Source: Myxococcales bacterium | GTDB taxonomy: Bacteria; Myxococcota_A; Polyangia; Fen-1088 | DNA length: 5,518 bases | Direction of reading: 5' to 3' | Assembly: GCA_003161835.1 (NCBI GenBank) | Contig: PMNO01000314.1 | Location: forward strand, 1-5,518 | In this document: positions 1-5,518 of the stretch, one piece after another | Numbering within the stretch: position 1 is the first letter of the stretch | Layout of the letters: every line of letters begins with the position of its first letter | Translations under genes and position numbers: made by a program | Notes under the pieces: model-generated | Databases searched by the model: none | Seen by the model: only the letters and a program-made list of their open reading frames with translations | What the model was told of the DNA's origin: nothing

Positions 1-905
1 TCGGTCTCCGGCTGGTCACCGGTCGCGACGCCCGTGGTCTTGTCGTTGCGGTACCCGTAGCCAGGGGGAAGGTGGACCCCGTAGACGGTGTGACCGGAGA
101 TCGTGAGCTTGAGGGCCGCCGCATCGGCCAGGGTGTCGGGTGTCGCCTTCCTTTGGCCGGCGGGTGCCTGGGTGAGATGATTGTTCTTGCCCGACTGGTC
201 GTAGATGATGGAGATCGTACACGTGGTGCCCGCGCAGAAGGTGTCCTGCGTGGCGGAGTTGGCGAAGCCTCCGGCGGTCAGCACCCCGATGTCCTTCGTC
301 GTCTTGTCCGACGCGCGCGTGACTTGGTAGAGGTTTCCAGAATAGGCACCGAAGAGCGCCCGCACCGTGCTGTGCGCCGCGACGCAGGGGGTGCTCCCCG
401 ATGCGAAGATGTCGCAAACCCCGGTTCCACTCGGCATTCCCCCGGTGCTCCCACCCGTGCCGACGACGCCCGAGCCGCCGGGGCCGCTCCGACCCGCAGC
501 GCCGCCTGAGCCGCCGGGGCTTCTGCCGCCGGTTCCCGGAGAGCCCGTGGTGCCGCCGGAGCCGCCGGCCTGCCCGCCGCTCCCTCGGGAGCCGCCGCTC
601 GCGTTGGTGAGGCCGCCGCTGCCGGTCGAGTCGATGGAGCTCGGCGCACCACCCGTGCCAGGGGAGCCACCCGAGCTCGGCACATCAGACCGGCCGCCGC
701 TCCCGGTTGGCCCTCCGCCAGTGCCGAATGCTCCCCCGGACCCCTGGTCGCCCCCTGAGCTCGTGCCCTTGCCCCCGCTTCCACCGCTCTCGCTGCTGCT
801 TCCTCCGGCACAACCGCTGCCGAGCGCCACGGCGACGCCCAAGAGCAACGGCAGCAACGCCAGCTGGCCGGCCGGAATCCACGAAAGTCCCGAAGTCTTC
901 GTCAA
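1..905 (-). CDS. GH54-type alpha-L-arabinofuranosidase lipoprotein, 5' part (runs off left edge)
   Basis: About 301 codons are visible, open to the window edge. The product should release terminal L-arabinofuranose from arabinan or arabinoxylan outside the cytoplasm. I place the start at TTG 905-903, because GAGGTGA lies 7 bases upstream; TTG 911-909 is too close to it and a TGA in frame precedes both. Residues 1-31 form a signal peptide (Lys3, then a Leu/Val/Ala core), followed by Cys32 in an imperfect lipobox (Leu-Gly-Ser-Gly-Cys). Residues 33-161 are a Gly/Ser linker. From about 162 the protein matches the GH54 catalytic domain (fungal AbfB family): CDIFASGSTPCVAAHST, then LTAGG, DTFC, IIYDQSG, NHLTQAP and GYGYRN. 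Cys164, 174, 224 and 229 reproduce the 10- and 5-residue spacings of the two N-terminal disulfides I recall in Aspergillus AbfB. The catalytic Glu and Asp lie beyond the window, so activity cannot be judged. Whether a CBM42 follows is also unseen. Confidence 0.88.
   Translation of the reverse strand, partial: MTKTSGLSWIPAGQLALLPLLLGVAVALGSGCAGGSSSESGGSGGKGTSSGGDQGSGGAFGTGGGPTGSGGRSDVPSSGGSPGTGGAPSSIDSTGSGGLTNASGGSRGSGGQAGGSGGTTGSPGTGGRSPGGSGGAAGRSGPGGSGVVGTGGSTGGMPSGTGVCDIFASGSTPCVAAHSTVRALFGAYSGNLYQVTRASDKTTKDIGVLTAGGFANSATQDTFCAGTTCTISIIYDQSGKNNHLTQAPAGQRKATPDTLADAAALKLTISGHTVYGVHLPPGYGYRNDKTTGVATGDQPET
423..809 (-). repeat. Low-complexity Gly/Ser linker coding repeat of the GH54 lipoprotein
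   Basis: Residues 33-161 of the lipoprotein are a degenerate run of GGS, SGG and GTGG-type units with Thr, Pro and Ala, and no cysteine. At DNA level this is repeated AGCGGCGGC-like sequence, seen on the plus strand as GCCGCCGCT. Such linkers are common between the lipidated Cys and the catalytic domain of myxobacterial lipoproteins, and they probably hold the enzyme away from the outer membrane. The same composition produces long Pro-rich and Ala-rich open frames on other strands and frames, which are artefacts. Confidence 0.85.
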
Positions 906-912
906 TTGCAAG

Positions 913-919
913 TCACCTC
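913..919 (-). promoter_or_regulatory. Ribosome binding site deciding the TTG start of the GH54 gene
   Basis: Read on the minus strand this is GAGGTGA, complementary to the 16S 3' end. It is followed by 7 bases and TTG at 905-903. The alternative TTG at 911-909 would have a spacing of one base. This is the clearest Shine-Dalgarno site in the window; the other two genes lack one. Confidence 0.6.
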
Positions 920-937
920 ACCACGTGAGTGTTTCAC
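913..937. promoter_or_regulatory. Possible operator: cluster of TCAC/GTGA half-sites
   Basis: Within 25 bases there are TCAC at 913-916 and 918-921, GTGA at 925-928, and TCAC at 934-937. They form two overlapping inverted repeats: CTCAC-N3-GTGAG (917-929, perfect 5-base arms) and GTGA-N5-TCAC (925-937). The cluster lies in the divergent intergenic region and overlaps the GH54 ribosome binding site. A repressor bound here would block GH54 expression. The second pair resembles a CRP-type palindrome but has a spacer of 5 rather than 6. No regulator gene is visible, and chance is possible with motifs this short. Confidence 0.25.
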
Positions 938-1120
938 CAGACGGAAGTTCGAGGTGCGGGGGACCTAACGGCCGCTGCGCCAACAGGGCGGTGGGGGAGA
1001 TCGGGGAACAGGTGGCGCGGCGGGTCCGCCGGGCGGCGTTTGTCTGAAGCAATGGCTCAAAGAGAGCGACTGGAACGCCGATGCACAGGGGGCGCTTTCG
1101 TCGACGCAGACTGACATTTC

Positions 1121-3736
1121 ATGAACCCTGACAAACCGGCCGATACGGGCGAATCCTCGACGACCGGTTCGAGCGGGATCGAGCGCGGATCGGCCATCGG
1201 ACGCTACCTGGTGCTGGGCCTGATCGGCAAAGGGGGCATGGGCGAGGTGTACGCGGCCTACGATCCCGAGCTGGATCGGAAGGTCGCGTTGAAACTGCTG
1301 CGCGTGCAGGCGACCGCCGGCGTCGATCCGTCCGAGAATCGCTCGCGTTTGCTGCGCGAGGCGCAGGCGATCGCAAAGCTCTCGCACCCGAACGTGGTCG
1401 TCATGTTCGACGTCGGGACCTTCAACGACCGCGTGTTCTTGGCGATGGAATTCGTCGACGGGTACACCCTGGGTTCCTGGCTCGAGGCGAAGGCCAGAGG
1501 GTGGCCCGAGATCATCGCGACCTTCGCCGCGGCGGGGCGGGGATTGGCTTGCGTGCACAAGGCGGGCCTGGTGCACCGTGATTTCAAACCCGACAACGTG
1601 ATGATCGGATGCGACGGTCAAGTACGCGTCATGGATTTCGGCCTGGCGCGTGCGATCGGCGAGCCGTCGCTGATCGCCGCCACCCCCAGGGTGGACTCCG
1701 CCACGCCCGCGCCCGAATCGCGGCTGACGGTCACCGGAGCGATGATGGGCACGCCAGCGTTCATGGCCCCCGAACAATTTCGAGGCGGCACGATCGACGC
1801 ACGCGGGGATCAGTTCAGCTTTTGCGTGTCGCTCTACCAAGCCCTTTACGGCGAGCGTCCGTTCGCGGGCAACGGGCTTCATGAGCTGACCAAGAACGTC
1901 CTGGCGGGACGTGTTCGCGACGCACCGTCTGGGACGCGCGTGCCGGGTTGGGTGCGCCGGGTTGTGTTGCGCGGCCTCCGCGTCAATCGCGCCGACCGTC
2001 ACGCGTCGATGGACGCCTTGCTCGCGATGCTGGCGCGGGATCCCGCGCGCACGCGGCGGTGGTGGGCGGTGGCGGCGGCGATCGGGACGCTGATCGCCGT
2101 CCTGGGGGTGAGCCTGCTCCGCGCCGAACGCCAGCAACAAGTGAAATGCCAAGACGCATCGGTGAAGCTGGCCGGGATTTGGGAACTTCCGAATGAGAGC
2201 GGGCTTTCACCCAGCAAGGAGGCCGTCCGGCGAGCGTTCATCGCTACGGGAAAGCGATACGCCGCCGATTCGTTCGCCCTGGTGAAGTCCACCCTGGATC
2301 GATACGTCACTGCCTGGGACCGCATGCACCGCGAGGCGTGCGAGGCGACCAACGTGCGCGGCGAGCAGTCGGCGGACGCGTTGGATCTGCGCATGAGTTG
2401 TCTCGCGGATCGTCTCTCCGAGGTTCGCGCGCTGGCGGCGGTTCTGAAGGACGCCGATGGCGACGTGGTCGGCAAGGCGGTCGCGGCGTCCCAGTCGCTG
2501 AGGCCCATCGACCAGTGCGCCGACGTCGCCACACTGCGATCGGTCATCAAGCCGGCGGACGATCCGGCGGTGCGGCGGGCCGTGGCCGAAACGCGGAATC
2601 AATTGGCCGATGTGAAGGTCCTGACGAGCGCGGGCAGGTACAACAAGGCGATGGAAAAGACGGGGGAGGTCGCGGAGGCTGCCCTCGCCACGAAATACCA
2701 ACCTGTCATGGCCGAGGCCCTGATGCAGCTGGGGGAGCTGCACGCGGACACCGGTGATGGGCCCAAGGCGGAGATCAGCCTGGAACAGGCGGTGTGGTTG
2801 GCGGAGGCCAGTCGCCACGACATGGTGGCCGCCCAATCGGCCACTGACCTGATCTATGCGGTGGGGTACTTGCAAGCGCGTTTTGTCGACGGAGAGCGGT
2901 GGGCGCGGCTGGCGGCGGCCGCGTTGGGGCGGCTGGGACCGGGACATGACGTCATCGCGGCCTGGCGTGCAAACAACCTGGCACTCATGTACCTGAAGGA
3001 GGGGCGGTTTGAAGACAGTCTGGCCAGCAGCACAGAGGCCGTTTCTTTGAAGATACGGGCGCTCGGTGCCGCGCATTTCGATGTCGCGACGTCGGAGCTC
3101 AACCTCGCGCAGTCGCTGTTTGCCCTGGGGCGAATCGATGAAGCAATCGCTCGGAACCAGCACGCGCTCACGATTACCCGGACCGCCCTGGGGCCCAATC
3201 ACCCCCAGATCGCCATGGGCCTGGTGAACGCCGCCGAGTTCATGAACGCCAAGCAGCGGTATGGCGAAGCTCGCGAGATGGCGAACCAGGCCATCGCCAT
3301 CTGGGAAGGCGAATCCGGTTCCGACCAGCCGTTTCTCGGTTACCCCCTGACTGCGATCGGGGTGAGCTTGGTCGACGACGGTCAGCCGGCGCTGGCGATT
3401 CCGTACCTGGAGCGCGCGCTCAAGATTCGGGACACAAAGGATCCGCAGGCGGATGTGTTGGGCCAGACGCGATTCGCGTTGGCCCGCGCACTATGGGCAA
3501 CCAAGAAGGGACACGCTCGGGCGCTCTCCCTCGCGGGTCAGGCCCGAGCCAACTACAAGGGGAATCCGGCGGCGACCAAGGAAAGTGCGGAGATCGACCA
3601 ATGGATGGAAGACCGCAAGGGTCGCCCTCGGCAACTGGCCGAGGCAGCGGTGGGTTCGATGCCGACGCCGAAGGCTCCGCCACTTGCGCACGAAACACCA
3701 AAGAATGGCCCATCGGCGATCGAGCTTTCGCCGTAG
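1121..3736 (+). CDS. Membrane-anchored Ser/Thr protein kinase with C-terminal TPR repeats
   Basis: 871 residues. A Hanks-type kinase domain (about 28-305) carries all the key residues: glycine loop GKGGMG (36-41), beta-3 Lys58 in VALK, helix-C Glu80, catalytic loop HRDFKPDN (152-159, Asp154, Lys156, Asn159), DFG (172-174) and APE (216-218). It should be active, phosphorylating Ser/Thr. Thr203, Thr205 and Thr211 are likely activation-loop sites. One membrane segment follows (about 314-333, after Arg-Arg), so the kinase is cytoplasmic and the rest extracytoplasmic. Residues 340-470 hold four cysteines (343, 407, 427, 466). Residues 485-812 are helical TPR-like repeats, about seven; those around 614-730 have LGxxHP-type junctions like kinesin-light-chain TPRs and probably bind a protein or peptide. 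The tail 840-871 is Pro-rich and disordered. ATG 1121 is the first possible start, since TGA at 1112-1114 is in frame; no Shine-Dalgarno site is evident. It diverges from the GH54 gene and converges on the collagen-like gene. The substrate and ligand are unknown. Confidence 0.95.
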   Translation: MNPDKPADTGESSTTGSSGIERGSAIGRYLVLGLIGKGGMGEVYAAYDPELDRKVALKLLRVQATAGVDPSENRSRLLREAQAIAKLSHPNVVVMFDVGTFNDRVFLAMEFVDGYTLGSWLEAKARGWPEIIATFAAAGRGLACVHKAGLVHRDFKPDNVMIGCDGQVRVMDFGLARAIGEPSLIAATPRVDSATPAPESRLTVTGAMMGTPAFMAPEQFRGGTIDARGDQFSFCVSLYQALYGERPFAGNGLHELTKNVLAGRVRDAPSGTRVPGWVRRVVLRGLRVNRADRHASMDALLAMLARDPARTRRWWAVAAAIGTLIAVLGVSLLRAERQQQVKCQDASVKLAGIWELPNESGLSPSKEAVRRAFIATGKRYAADSFALVKSTLDRYVTAWDRMHREACEATNVRGEQSADALDLRMSCLADRLSEVRALAAVLKDADGDVVGKAVAASQSLRPIDQCADVATLRSVIKPADDPAVRRAVAETRNQLADVKVLTSAGRYNKAMEKTGEVAEAALATKYQPVMAEALMQLGELHADTGDGPKAEISLEQAVWLAEASRHDMVAAQSATDLIYAVGYLQARFVDGERWARLAAAALGRLGPGHDVIAAWRANNLALMYLKEGRFEDSLASSTEAVSLKIRALGAAHFDVATSELNLAQSLFALGRIDEAIARNQHALTITRTALGPNHPQIAMGLVNAAEFMNAKQRYGEAREMANQAIAIWEGESGSDQPFLGYPLTAIGVSLVDDGQPALAIPYLERALKIRDTKDPQADVLGQTRFALARALWATKKGHARALSLAGQARANYKGNPAATKESAEIDQWMEDRKGRPRQLAEAAVGSMPTPKAPPLAHETPKNGPSAIELSP
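2060..2119 (+). other. Transmembrane segment of the kinase
   Basis: Residues about 314-333 (WWAVAAAIGTLIAVLGVSLL) are uncharged and hydrophobic, preceded by Arg312-Arg313 and followed by Arg334. By the positive-inside rule and receptor-kinase precedent, the N-terminal kinase is cytoplasmic and the Cys/TPR half faces the periplasm. It is the only obvious membrane segment in the protein. Confidence 0.85.
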
Positions 3737-3776
3737 ACGGGCGGCGTGGTGGCGGCGAGCGCTGCCTGATATCGAT

Positions 3777-3792
3777 GGCGTTGAAGAACGCC
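3777..3792. terminator. Candidate bidirectional hairpin between convergent genes
   Basis: GGCGTT-GAAG-AACGCC is a perfect 6-base-pair stem with a 4-base loop. It lies 40 bases past the kinase stop and 10 bases past the stop of the minus-strand lipoprotein gene. That position suits termination of both transcripts. Neither strand has a T-run after the stem, so it is not a standard intrinsic terminator; it could act with Rho or only stabilise 3' ends. Confidence 0.35.
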
Positions 3793-3802
3793 GATTCGAG
3801 GC

Positions 3803-5368
3803 TCAGATCCCGCGGTTCCTGGCGATGTCCCAGCCGGTCGTCACTTCCGCGCCGCCGGTGAGTGACCGTGCCGTCCACGAGATGCGCGGGAATTCGAGGC
3901 CCAGGGTTTCCTGGAGCGCGCCGGTGGGGGTGGACTCGATCGCCACCGAGGTCACGTTCACGCCCTCCACCGTGTAGCTCAGGCGATCGATGGTTGCGCC
4001 GTTTGTGTCGAGCGCGGTTATATGGGCCCTCACTGTAGGCGTGGTCGTTCCGAGCGTGGCGGCGCCCAAATGGCGAATGGTCTCCTCGCCCACTCCAGTG
4101 ACGAGCGTGAGCGGAGAGAAGGCGGTCCTGCCTACCGCTCCGCCACCACCAACGCCACCAGAACTCGTCAGTTGCAGTGCGAGCTTGGAAAACGGAGTTT
4201 CGTCCGCAAAGGCGCTCGGATCGACGCCCTGACCGAAGAACACGAAGTTCGGGCGCAACGGGCCGCCGCTGGCGCCCGTGCCACGCACGGCATCGAAACT
4301 CGCCTGCGTTGACGAGCTTCCGCTGTTGAAGGTCCAGGTGAGGCGCCGATACGCCAGACCGATCTTCTCGATGGGCACGCCATCCTGGGTCGAGTCCGTG
4401 CCGAACCCGGTGATAGTGACATCGCTCAGCTCGATCGTGAGAGCGCCCCCGGCCAGCACGATTTGCGCCCCGTCAATCAACCGACCCGTCGCGGCCATCA
4501 GGGCGAGCGTCGGGCTCGCGACGTCGCTGTCGCGGCTGATCTGGATCGTGGAAAGCTGTGGCCTTCCAGCGGCTGTTCCGCCCGGCACGAGCGACAAGGC
4601 TACGTCCACCCGCTCGCTGAACGCTCGGACGGGAAGATTCCGCAAGTCGCCCAAATTCAGCGAGCCAACGACGGTGAGCGGCGGTGGTGTGCCGCCGGGA
4701 GGACCCGCTGGACCCTGGGCGCCGGTCGGACCTTGCGGACCCGCCGGACCCTGGGCACCCGCCGGGCCTTGTGGGCCCACCGCGCCTTGGGCGCCGGTTG
4801 ACCCCGGCACTCCGGGGACGCCCTGCGCGCCTGAAACACCCGGGATCCCTTGCGGACCCGCGGGTCCCGTCGCGCCAATCGGTCCCGGGACTCCCTGCGA
4901 CCCGGCTGGACCGGCCGGTCCCGTGGCACCGGGTGGTCCAACGGGTCCGGTCGGCCCGAGCACGGTGACGAAAGACGCGCACCCGGTTCCGGTCAGCCCG
5001 AGATCAACGGTCGCGCTCGCGCCGAGATTGTTGAGCGTGGCGCTCGCACTTGCGCAAGTTGCACCCGCGGAAGCCGACAGTTGATAGCTGCCGGCGCCGA
5101 GCCCCGGAATCGAATAGTGCCCCGTGGCGTCGGAGAACGCCGTGCGAGATTCCGACCCCTGCAGCTTCACCGATGCTCCCACGACCGGCCCGCGCGACGA
5201 CGTCACGGCGCCCGAGACCACGAATGAGCCGGTGAGCTCCTGAGGCGGAGCTGCGGCGATCTTCTCCGAGCCCCGCGCCGTGCAGGCACCGAGCACACCG
5301 AGGAAGCCCAAGCCAACGAACCAGCCCGAGCTTCTCAAACCAGCGCGCAGTTCGACAAGAGAGTTCAT
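3803..5368 (-). CDS. Surface lipoprotein: carboxypeptidase-regulatory-like domain, collagen-like stalk, two Hcp-like domains
   Basis: 521 residues from ATG 5368-5366. I chose this start because it gives a lipoprotein signal: charged N-terminus, hydrophobic core 16-28, lipobox LGAC with Cys29. An upstream in-frame ATG at 5464 would add 32 Pro-rich residues that do not look like a signal. Domains in order: residues 45-128 resemble the CarboxypepD_reg beta-sandwich ([30 protein letters not shown]), with Cys105 and Cys130 possibly paired; 138-224 are 29 uninterrupted Gly-X-Y triplets; about 232-348 and 373-521 each resemble the type VI tube protein Hcp. Copy A has D-x-A-S-P-x-L (282-288), then [16 protein letters not shown] (332-347). 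Copy B has [11 protein letters not shown] (489-499) and the Hcp-like C-terminus GWDIARN (512-518). The likely role is a surface stalk or adhesin rather than secretion tube, because it is exported and lipidated. No Shine-Dalgarno site precedes the start. Convergent with the kinase gene, so separately transcribed. The Hcp assignment is from motif memory, not a search. Confidence 0.85.
   Translation of the reverse strand: MNSLVELRAGLRSSGWFVGLGFLGVLGACTARGSEKIAAAPPQELTGSFVVSGAVTSSRGPVVGASVKLQGSESRTAFSDATGHYSIPGLGAGSYQLSASAGATCASASATLNNLGASATVDLGLTGTGCASFVTVLGPTGPVGPPGATGPAGPAGSQGVPGPIGATGPAGPQGIPGVSGAQGVPGVPGSTGAQGAVGPQGPAGAQGPAGPQGPTGAQGPAGPPGGTPPPLTVVGSLNLGDLRNLPVRAFSERVDVALSLVPGGTAAGRPQLSTIQISRDSDVASPTLALMAATGRLIDGAQIVLAGGALTIELSDVTITGFGTDSTQDGVPIEKIGLAYRRLTWTFNSGSSSTQASFDAVRGTGASGGPLRPNFVFFGQGVDPSAFADETPFSKLALQLTSSGGVGGGGAVGRTAFSPLTLVTGVGEETIRHLGAATLGTTTPTVRAHITALDTNGATIDRLSYTVEGVNVTSVAIESTPTGALQETLGLEFPRISWTARSLTGGAEVTTGWDIARNRGI
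4697..4957 (-). repeat. Collagen-like (Gly-X-Y)29 coding region
   Basis: Residues 138-224 of the lipoprotein form 29 perfect Gly-X-Y triplets with many GPA, GPQ, GAQ, GAT and GVP units. Such runs form a triple helix, so the protein is probably a trimer with a rod of roughly 25 nm, from the usual rise of about 0.29 nm per residue. Without proline hydroxylation, bacterial helices rely on Pro at X and polar Y residues, as here (Gln and Thr are frequent at Y). No triplet is interrupted. Confidence 0.95.
4701..4772 (-). repeat. Two tandem 36-base units inside the collagen-like region
   Basis: Positions 4701-4736 and 4737-4772 differ at about 6 of 36 bases. Each encodes a 12-residue block of the pattern [12 protein letters not shown] in permuted phase. 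Positions 4773-4808 look like a third, more diverged unit. This suggests the stalk grew by local duplication and could vary in length between strains. Confidence 0.7.
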
Positions 5369-5377
5369 GGGGCCGCA

Positions 5378-5406
5378 AGTGGAACAAAGGACGGGAGGGC
5401 GGTCAA
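5378..5406 (-). promoter_or_regulatory. Weak candidate promoter for the collagen-Hcp lipoprotein gene
   Basis: On the minus strand TTGACC (5406-5401, five of six to TTGACA) is followed by 17 bases and TCCACT (5383-5378, three of six to TATAAT). Transcription would begin only a few bases before ATG 5368. That would give a nearly leaderless mRNA, fitting the lack of a Shine-Dalgarno site, and would favour ATG 5368 over ATG 5464. The -10 match is poor, so this may be chance. Confidence 0.25.
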
Positions 5407-5518
5407 GAACAGGAGGCGGCGGTAGGCCAGGCCGCGGCGGTACGACCAACAATCCCGTGGACATACCGACGGGATGATCGGAGTCGGTGCACCAAGAGGC
5501 TTCAGGTGGCGCGGGCTG

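Noticed and set aside
423..809. CRISPR or tandem-repeat array in the GCC-rich stretch
   Set aside because: The repeats are degenerate, have no regular spacers, and keep an open coding frame for a Gly/Ser linker.
278..811. Minus-strand 177-residue Ala/Arg-rich open frame
   Set aside because: It is an out-of-frame reading of the same linker and GH54 segment, with low-complexity Ala/Arg composition and no domain.
367..1047. Plus-strand 226-residue Pro-rich open frame (PPEPPG-like repeats)
   Set aside because: It is the antisense reading of the Gly/Ser linker of the GH54 lipoprotein; the minus-strand frame has a signal peptide, a ribosome binding site and a recognisable enzyme domain.
1071..1102. 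GGAAC (1072-1076) and CGTC (1099-1102) as an ECF-type promoter for the kinase
   Set aside because: The spacing is 22 bases, too long for the usual 16-17.
929..1114. Short plus-strand frame (61 codons from GTG) just before the kinase gene
   Set aside because: There is no ribosome binding site, the composition is Arg/Gly-rich, and no family is recognisable. It is most likely chance in GC-rich intergenic DNA.
965..2152. Minus-strand 395-residue open frame antisense to the kinase domain
   Set aside because: It is His/Arg-rich and opposite a kinase with every catalytic motif intact. Long antisense frames are expected at this GC content.
2207..3202. Minus-strand 331-residue open frame antisense to the TPR half
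   Set aside because: It is an Arg/Gly/His-rich shadow of the TPR coding region with no start signal or domain.
4278..5084. Plus-strand 268-residue frame with collagen-looking [11 protein letters not shown] repeats
   Set aside because: It is the complement of the Gly-X-Y repeats. The minus strand has the uninterrupted triplets, lipobox and flanking domains.
3803..5368. Evidence of a type VI secretion locus
   Set aside because: Only Hcp-like domains on an exported lipoprotein are present; no sheath, VgrG, ClpV or membrane-complex gene is in the window.
5369..5464. Upstream ATG at 5464 as start of the collagen-like gene (32 extra residues)
   Set aside because: The extension is Pro-rich and would bury the signal peptide; no ribosome binding site supports it. 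ATG 5368 gives a normal lipoprotein leader.

Overview
The window looks like myxobacterial chromosome (Myxococcota, most likely the Polyangiales side). GC is high, roughly two thirds by eye. There is a large Ser/Thr kinase joined to TPR repeats with the HRDFKPDN and DARGDQFSFCVSLYQALYGERPF-type motifs common in that group, and there are lipoproteins with Gly/Ser-rich linkers. This assignment is inferred from protein style; no marker gene is present.

Layout. (1) Positions 1-905, minus strand: the 5' part of a secreted GH54-type alpha-L-arabinofuranosidase carried on a lipoprotein-like leader and a long Gly/Ser linker. It starts at TTG and runs off the left edge. (2) Positions 906-1120: a 215-base divergent intergenic region with a cluster of TCAC/GTGA half-sites over the ribosome binding site of the GH54 gene. 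No convincing sigma-70 or sigma-54 promoter was found for either gene. (3) Positions 1121-3736, plus strand: a complete membrane-anchored Ser/Thr protein kinase with an extracytoplasmic Cys-containing region and C-terminal TPRs. (4) Positions 3737-3802: a 66-base convergent gap with a small perfect hairpin. (5) Positions 3803-5368, minus strand: a complete lipoprotein made of a carboxypeptidase-regulatory-like domain, a 29-triplet collagen-like stalk, and two consecutive domains resembling the type VI secretion tube protein Hcp. (6) Positions 5369-5518: upstream DNA of that gene with one possible promoter and nothing else recognisable.

The three genes are not one operon: 1 and 2 diverge, and 2 and 3 converge. 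A common theme is the cell surface: a polysaccharide-degrading lipoprotein, a receptor-like kinase with a large outer domain, and a surface stalk protein. A functional link between them is not shown by the sequence. The most unusual item is the exported collagen-Hcp-Hcp lipoprotein. Hcp is normally a signal-less cytoplasmic ring protein of type VI secretion, and no other type VI gene is visible here.
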